Assembly: GCA_023078685.1 (NCBI GenBank)
Contig: JALGAS010000008.1
Span: 2,542,001 to 2,606,000, forward strand
Origin: Neopestalotiopsis rosae
Lineage: Eukaryota > Ascomycota > Sordariomycetes > Amphisphaeriales > Sporocadaceae
Direction: 5' to 3'
DNA: 64,000 nucleotides
Part shown: positions 58,524 to 64,000 of the stretch, one piece after another
How positions within the stretch are numbered: position 1 is the first letter of the stretch
Layout: each line of letters starts with the position of its first letter
Position numbers and translations under genes: made by a program
Notes under the pieces: generated by a model
The model's database searches: none
The model's input: the letters and a program-made list of their open reading frames with translations, nothing else
Told to the model about the DNA's origin: nothing

Positions 58524-59332
58524 CTAACATGCGCAGCCTTCCTTGACGGCTTCTCTTGGGCCATTGAGATTCACTCTTTGCTCCTCGCCACCTCGGCTGA
58601 CGGCATTTGCTGCACCTGGTCCTCTTGTGCTCTTCAAAGAAGTCTCTGGAATGGCATTTGCGATGGCTGTGAAAACCTCTGACACATTGTGTCCAGTCTT
58701 GGCACTCGTTTCGAAGAACAACAAGTTTTCCTCCTCGGCATATGTCTGGGCCTCTTCTGTTGACACTTTCCTGGCATCACCAGACTCCTCACCCTCTACA
58801 TCGGCACTTTCGCTAGTCAAATCGAGCTTGTTTCCGACAAGTGCAATGACAATGCCAGGCGAGGCTTGTCGCTGTAACTCGGCGACCCAGTGCTTGGCCT
58901 TGACGAGTGAAGTAGGCTTGGTAAGATCGTAGACGACGAGAGCAGCCTGTGCGTTACGGTAGTACATGGGAGCGAGCGAGGCGAAGCGCTCTTGTCCTGC
59001 CGTATCCCAGATTTCAAACTTGATCGTCCTTGTGGGAAGGTTGCATTTTTGTGTCAAGAATGCGGCTGCAAATGGCTCGCGCGTTAGTACGGTCGACGTT
59101 ATCGTAAAGACGGTGGTTGAACAATGAACTGACCTCCGATTGTGGGTTCCTTGTTTTCCTGAAAGTCGTTGTTGACGAAGCGCAAGACAAGCGACGACTA
59201 GATGGTAAACGGTCAGCAAATGAACGACTGCTAAGCTGCATCGGCTTGAAAGAATTGACAAACCTTTCCGACGGCTGCCTCTCCCAGAAGGACCAGCTTG
59301 ACGCTGCTGCTCGGCTTTGGAGCTTCGGCCAT
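58524..59332 (-). CDS. ypt5: Rab5-family small GTPase (Ypt5/Vps21-like)
   Basis: Three exons on the minus strand: 59332-59264, 59197-59134 and 59065-58524; phases join to 224 aa. Rab5 GTPases direct fusion and motility of early endosomes. The P-loop GEAAVGKSS spans intron 1, and switch I ([16 protein letters not shown]) spans intron 2, the usual intron positions in fungal Rab5 genes. Switch II is [20 protein letters not shown], followed by GNKLDL and ETSAKT for guanine binding. A short insert rich in Glu and Ser ([14 protein letters not shown]) follows NKLDL, a known variable loop. The tail ends GCAC, a double-Cys geranylgeranylation signal. All nucleotide-binding residues are intact. It shares a 606 bp divergent promoter region with KRI1. 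Confidence 0.95.
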
Positions 59333-59938
59333 GTTCGTTCGATTTCGTGGTCGTGGTAGATCGGATAGCAAGTGTTCTTTAGTATGGGAACTGTGCTATA
59401 CACTTGCGACGCAAATTAAAGGCGAAGTTGATGTCTCGGGGTATGGGGTGGATGTGCGTGGTGAGTGATAGGCAGAGAGATTGTGAACTTCATGTAAATG
59501 ACGACGCTGCGAAAGAGGCGCCGACCACTGATACCCACGCTTGCCACAGACGGACAGCACGGGACCGCGGTGGACGGCAGTGCAACGACAAATCGGCACT
59601 AGTTCCCAATTTGGATCTAGTGCGGGACAGTGGCGGAACATCTTGGCACCGTGCTCTCACCGCCCAGCTTTTTGCTGGTAAGAACCGGCGGGTATCAGAA
59701 AGCCCCACTGACGGCAGTAAAAAAAAAAGTTCCAAAGCTAGGTGTGAGTTGGTACAGCGTCTTAACAGTGCAGATCGCAAAGGACACCATCTTACAGTTT
59801 TTCAAGCAAAGCGCCGCATCCCCTCGAAACTAAGAAGGGGACATAAGAGTGGCTTTTCTTTAGACACCGGCGAGCCTTTTCGCTTGACCAGAATACCAAT
59901 TCTACTTACACCTCTACAACTGGAGGTCAACGCCCATC
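59333..59938. promoter_or_regulatory. Divergent promoter region, Rab5-like gene / KRI1
   Basis: Two start codons point away from each other across 606 bp. No gene lies between them. A pyrimidine-rich stretch precedes the KRI1 start (59880-59935, TTCTACTTACACCTCTACAA). Confidence 0.5.
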
Positions 59939-61858
59939 ATGGCGCCCAAGGACAAGACGATCTTGTTCGACGACAATAGCGAGGATGAGTCTGACGGTGG
60001 CGCCCAGATCAAGGTCAACGACGAATACGCCAAGCGCTTCGAATATAACAAGAAGAGAGAAGAACGTCATCGGTTAGAGGAAAAGTTTGGCAAAGGCGCA
60101 AAGGAGGGCGAAGATGATGAAGATTCCTCAGACGACGAAACCGAAGATGAGGATGGATATCTAGCCACGGAAGAACTCGACGCCCAGCTCAACGCCACTC
60201 TCGAGGCTCTCCGCAAGAAGGACCCTCGAATCTACGACCCAAAGGCAACTTTCTACTCACCAATTGATGACAACGCTGCCGCGGCTGAGCCAAAAGAAAA
60301 AAAGGACAAGCCAGTGACGTTGCGCGACTACCATCGTGAGAGATACCTAGCCGGAGATACCGGAGCAGATGAAGAGGAAGAAAAACCCCATACATATGCC
60401 CAGGAACAGAACAGCCTGAAGAACTCAATTCTTGGCGAAATCAAGGCACAACTGAATGGTGAGGAGGAGGAGGAAGAGGAGGATGAGGACTTTTTGAAGC
60501 CCAAAGCTGGCGAGAAAGAACGCATCAAGTCCGAGCTGAAGTCGGAACTTGCGGATGGCGTACACCCTTCCAGAGCTGGCAACGTCAAAGCTAGCAAGGG
60601 CAAGGGCAAGGCCGCCAAGACTCTGACAGCCCAAGATGTCGCCAATGCCGATAAGGATCCTCAGCTGTACTTGTCCAACTTCATGGCTGCTCGTGCCTGG
60701 ATCGAACCCGAAAAGAACAACTGGCAAGCTTTCGACTCGGATGAGGAGGAGGATGATAAGGCTGATGACTGGGAGGCCGCCTACAATCTGCGCTTCGAGG
60801 ATCCAAGCAAGAGCAATGAAGTTCTCAAGTCATATGCCAGAGATGTGGCCGCTGCCAAGTCGGTCCGCCGAGAGGAAAAGACTGGCAGAAAGAAGAAGCG
60901 TGAGGAAGAGCGCGAACAGAAGGAGGCTGAAAAGCAGGAGCGCCGAGAACAGCGGAATCGTCTGCGCAACCTCAAGATTGAAGAGGCCGAGAGCAAGCTC
61001 AAACAGATCAAGAAAGCTGCAGGTCTTGCCGGCAAGGAGGTTGATGAGGATGAGTGGATGAAGCTGATTGACGGCGCCTGGGACAACGACAAATGGGAGC
61101 AAGAGATGGCTGCCAAGTTCGGTGACGAGTACTATGCCGAGGGCGACGAGGTCGCCTCTGATGATGAGGGTCAGAAGAAGCACAAAGTCAAGAAGCCCAA
61201 GTGGGACGATGATATTGATATCAAAGACCTCGTGCCCGATTTCGAAGACGAGGAGCGTCCAGATACTGTTCTTTCCGACGCAGAGGAAGTTGGCGAGGGA
61301 GAGGATGCTGAGGAAGATGAAGACGATGAAGATGGACCGTCCCGGAAACGCCAGAAGACCACTAAGGATCGGAAGCGCGAGAAACTTGCGAGTCAGAAGG
61401 AGGCGCGGAAAGAGCGGTCCAAGATCGAGGCTCTGGTCGATGCCAAGATGGACATTGACGAACCTTTGGCTGGATCCAGCTCATCCAAGTCACAAGGTCC
61501 CAAGTTTGCCTACCGTGAAACTTGGGCAGAGTCGTACGGCTTGACAGCTAAGGACATTCTCATGGCTCCTTCGGATGCGGCACTAAATGAGTACGTGGGT
61601 CTGAAGAAACTGGCACACTTCCGGCCAGCGGACAAGAAGGCCAAGGATAAGAAGAGGTTGAGCAAGAAGGCACGTCTACGACAGTGGCGTAAGGATATAT
61701 TCGGACCTGATGCTGAGAGGGAAGGTCCGGCATTCGTGTTTGGTGGTGCTGAGCGCGGCGACGAAGGGAAATCTGCACCGAATGAGGAGTCGAATATCAT
61801 TGAGGGCAAGTCCAAGAAGCGAAAGAAGCGCTCTGGTCGTGGCAAGGCCAGTGAATAA
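59939..61858 (+). CDS. KRI1: KRI1, nucleolar factor for 40S ribosomal subunit assembly
   Basis: Single-exon gene of 639 codons. Kri1 is a nucleolar protein that works with snoRNA-associated Krr1 in early 18S pre-rRNA processing. The sequence is dominated by alternating acidic (EDDEDSSDDETEDED) and basic segments. Conserved family blocks are YAKRFEYNKKREERHRLEEK near the N terminus, ATFYSP with TLRDYHRERYLAG, the central NNWQAFDSDEEEDD with DDWEAAYNLRFEDPSKSN, and the long KKREEEREQKEAEK helix. Then come WMKLIDGAWDNDKWEQEM and KPKWDDDIDIKDLVPDFEDE. The C-terminal part (YGLTAKDILMAPSDAALNEY) is the second Kri1 domain and ends in a basic nuclear signal. The start at 59939 (CATCATGGCG) is the first ATG after a stop-rich leader. 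The full-length frame has no intron. Confidence 0.95.
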   Translation: MAPKDKTILFDDNSEDESDGGAQIKVNDEYAKRFEYNKKREERHRLEEKFGKGAKEGEDDEDSSDDETEDEDGYLATEELDAQLNATLEALRKKDPRIYDPKATFYSPIDDNAAAAEPKEKKDKPVTLRDYHRERYLAGDTGADEEEEKPHTYAQEQNSLKNSILGEIKAQLNGEEEEEEEDEDFLKPKAGEKERIKSELKSELADGVHPSRAGNVKASKGKGKAAKTLTAQDVANADKDPQLYLSNFMAARAWIEPEKNNWQAFDSDEEEDDKADDWEAAYNLRFEDPSKSNEVLKSYARDVAAAKSVRREEKTGRKKKREEEREQKEAEKQERREQRNRLRNLKIEEAESKLKQIKKAAGLAGKEVDEDEWMKLIDGAWDNDKWEQEMAAKFGDEYYAEGDEVASDDEGQKKHKVKKPKWDDDIDIKDLVPDFEDEERPDTVLSDAEEVGEGEDAEEDEDDEDGPSRKRQKTTKDRKREKLASQKEARKERSKIEALVDAKMDIDEPLAGSSSSKSQGPKFAYRETWAESYGLTAKDILMAPSDAALNEYVGLKKLAHFRPADKKAKDKKRLSKKARLRQWRKDIFGPDAEREGPAFVFGGAERGDEGKSAPNEESNIIEGKSKKRKKRSGRGKASE

Positions 61859-62776
61859 TCCACTTGTGGCATGGGTCAGGCGTTTTGGGCATTATACCAA
61901 TCAATAAAAATTTGTGTATATTCACCAGGAAATTTTGAGGCTTACACATAGAAGCAATGCGACACTAACACGAAAATCACTATTGGCATACTTTTTTTTC
62001 TGAGGTCATCATGGGATTAGCCTTGTACTTCATACGTAGTTGCAAAGTGCCGATAACTGTCATTACCCCCGATGTCTTGTTCCCGGCTTTATGACAGTGT
62101 CAAAGACGTTTAGGAATCATGAATGCCAGCCGCCACCGCCGAGTCCAAAGAGCAAGCAAAAATGCCACTGATTTGACTGCGCGTGTTGAAACCAAGCCAC
62201 CACCAAATTTTGGCAGGGTCACACGGCATCGCAAGTGGCCTGGCTCCTTGGCGATTGTCAGCTTCCTCGTATTCCGTCGCCCAGCGAAATGGGTGGAACC
62301 TCCAATAGGAATGCAGCCGCCGGTAAGCAGACCGCCCCCATAAGTAGAGCTGAGCTCAGATCATGAGAAGCCGTTACTGATGAAGATTGGTTTTTTTTAT
62401 TCTTCTCTCTTTTTCGGAGCAAATCTGGCAACTGATGGAATAACTTCATCTGTTGTGTTCTCGTTACGACGTATCGCCGACTTATTGCATAATGTCAATC
62501 AAAATTGAATCAGACATGTCTTAATCTCACTGCACTCTGAATTTGCTCCTGCTTCTCTCATCACAGCACAGGACTTCTCATCTCAGCCTGGTTTGTCTTT
62601 TGTCATAGCGATTTGGTGTTGTATAAATCAATCATATTGTGATTACCAGCATCCTTACAGCATTGTACTGCCTATCTAAAGAATATGCCTTTATTTAATG
62701 CTTTTATATCGAACAATCAACCGTTTTTCCAGAGTCTACGCAGTTCGCGTTGTGGCTTCTTGCAGTTCACTTCATC
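61859..62776. other. Intergenic region, KRI1 3' flank and chitosanase promoter
   Basis: Nine hundred bp without supported coding sequence. An AATAAA-like signal (TCAATAAAAATT) lies at about 61900-61911 just after KRI1. The second half is AT-rich and includes TATAAA-like text at about 62619-62625, which could serve the chitosanase. Confidence 0.45.
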
Positions 62777-63835
62777 ATGGTCAAGGTAGACCTTCTTTCA
62801 TTCAGCCTTTTGGCCTGGACGACATTTGCTCGAGATGTCCCCAGTAACGTCAAGAGCCTCTACGAAGAAATTCAAGCCGCGGGAAAATGCAGCGACAGTC
62901 TTGCTTCTGGCTTTTACAGCACCAGCGATGGGTCTGATTGTAAGTACGCCCCTGGCTAAGAAAAAGATCACGATATTTCTCAGCCAGTCTAACGCAAGAG
63001 ATACGTAGCATGGTCGTACTGCGGCGACCATCTCGATCAGGAGGGCATCATCTACATTCAGGGCGCCAGTGGCCAGTTCACGAACATGGACATTGACTGC
63101 GACGGCAAGCAACACGGTACCGGTAACGACGGGCGCTGTGGGTTCTCGACCGACACGCAATCGCAAACTTCGTTCCAGGAGATCATCGCGGGATACAAGC
63201 AGGGTATCGATGATCTCAACCCCTACGTCCACCCATATGTCGTCTTTGGCAACGTCGGCACCAAATCTGGATACACCAACTTTGACCCGCAGAGCCACGG
63301 CATTGAGCCACTAAGCTTGATGGCTGTCGTGTGCGGAGATGAATTGGTGAGTAGTAGTACACTCCATGAGATATACTCACACGACTACAGTCCCCCTATA
63401 GCAGTTACGGAAACTCTTTTTTCTTACTGACAAACTTTCCCACAGATTTATGGTATCTGGGGCGACGAGAACGGCGATGACGCGGGACGGGAGGCCCTGG
63501 TCGGCGAAGCGTCCATCTCCCTGGCCACGGCGTGTTTCGGCCGCGGCGTGAACGGCAACAGCGGCCACGACGACGACGACGTCTTGTACATCGCCTTTGC
63601 GGGGTCCGACGCCGTGCCCGGCGCCGCGGGGGCGGACTGGGCCGCGCAGAGCTACGACGACTTTGCCGAGAGTATCGAGGCGCTCGGCGACAGGTTGGTG
63701 CAGCGCATCGGCGCGACCGGCGGCGGCGGGGGGTATGGTACTGGGCCGTCGCAGACGACGTCGAGCTCCGGCTCGCGGCCGACTGCGCAGTCGGGCCTCT
63801 TGAGCGGTCCACGTTTCGGTAAGCGTCTTTCCTAG
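62777..63835 (+). CDS. Secreted endo-chitosanase, GH75
   Basis: Three exons, 62777-62939, 63009-63346 and 63446-63835; introns of 69 and 99 bp with GTAAGT/GTAG and GTGAGT/ACAG ends. Phases join to 296 aa. The N terminus MVKVDLLSFSLLAWTTFA is a signal peptide. The mature part matches fungal GH75 chitosanases: VPSNVKSLYEEIQAAGKCSD, LASGFYST, YCGDHLD, then NMDIDCDG with the likely catalytic Asp, the block HPYVVFGNVG, and VGEASISLATACFG with the likely catalytic Glu. GH75 enzymes cut chitosan, as in remodelling of the fungal wall or of deacetylated chitin. A Gly/Ser/Thr-rich tail follows the catalytic domain. The TAG at 63833 is the in-frame stop; a GTAAGC just before it (63819) could be a donor to a further exon, which would change only the tail. 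Confidence 0.88.
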
Positions 63836-64000
63836 AGCAGATGAGTAGGATCATGGGACCTTGCAAGAGACAACTGACTTACTGACATCGCATCTACTGA
63901 AGCTATGGGCACCGCATTTATTTTCTCGCTGGGTAATATCGTTGATGTGCATGACTTGAGATGTATGGTGTGGATCTGACGTATAGTATAAGATGGTAGA
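63836..64000. other. Right edge, no supported feature
   Basis: If the GTAAGC at 63819 is a real donor, the CTGAAG near 63897-63902 is a possible acceptor for an alternative chitosanase tail. Otherwise this is 3' UTR and flank. Confidence 0.3.

Noticed and set aside
60328..61183. Minus-strand frames within KRI1 (Ser/Leu-rich)
   Set aside because: Antisense shadows of the Glu/Lys-rich KRI1 coding sequence.
1..64000. CRISPR arrays, bacterial operons, riboswitches, rRNA genes
   Set aside because: None seen; the window is eukaryotic and I found no regularly spaced repeats or rRNA text.

Overview
The window comes from a filamentous ascomycete nuclear genome, most likely a Sordariomycete. Its genes have several short introns (about 50-120 bp, GT-AG, one apparent GC-AG), a single-ORF separin, a Zn2Cys6 regulator with fungal architecture, a family GH75 chitosanase and a long KRI1. 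Hypocreales is my inference from overall resemblance and cannot be tested here. All exon models below were built by eye from reading frames and splice motifs. Every chain given as a complete model keeps phase across its junctions.

Layout. 1-12.7 kb is gene-dense: the 5' part of separin (minus, runs off the left edge); a small predicted mitochondrial membrane protein of the DUF5321 type; a class II (SIRT4-like) sirtuin; a mitochondrial-type CDF metal transporter; and D-xylulose kinase. 12.7-16.8 kb holds no intact gene. It contains decayed coding sequence, including a recognisable relic of a Ty3/gypsy-type reverse transcriptase. 16.9-20.0 kb is an eight-exon Zn2Cys6 transcription factor. 20-47 kb is almost empty of coding sequence, with only a TALE-class homeobox gene at 26.1-27.6 kb. 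The stretch has ordinary base composition by eye, carries poly(A)/poly(T) and purine tracts, and has one striking perfect palindrome. 47.2-64 kb is gene-dense again: a caspase-like/homeodomain/rhodanese fusion protein, a cytochrome P450, phosphatidylinositol 4-kinase Pik1, a Rab5-type GTPase, KRI1 and a secreted GH75 chitosanase.

How the genes relate. Most are housekeeping: sister-chromatid separation, Golgi PI4P synthesis, early endosome traffic, ribosome assembly, pentose catabolism and mitochondrial metal/NAD biology. Pik1 and Rab5 are adjacent and both act in membrane traffic. The three genes at 5.2-10 kb all look mitochondrial. I see no secondary-metabolite cluster; the lone P450 lies between the caspase fusion and Pik1.

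The most unusual item is the predicted protein at 47.27-50.10 kb. It joins a caspase-type peptidase domain (His and Cys dyad visible), a homeodomain whose recognition helix lies across an intron, and a rhodanese domain whose catalytic-loop cysteine appears to be missing. The second is the roughly 26 kb nearly gene-free interval around the TALE homeobox gene.
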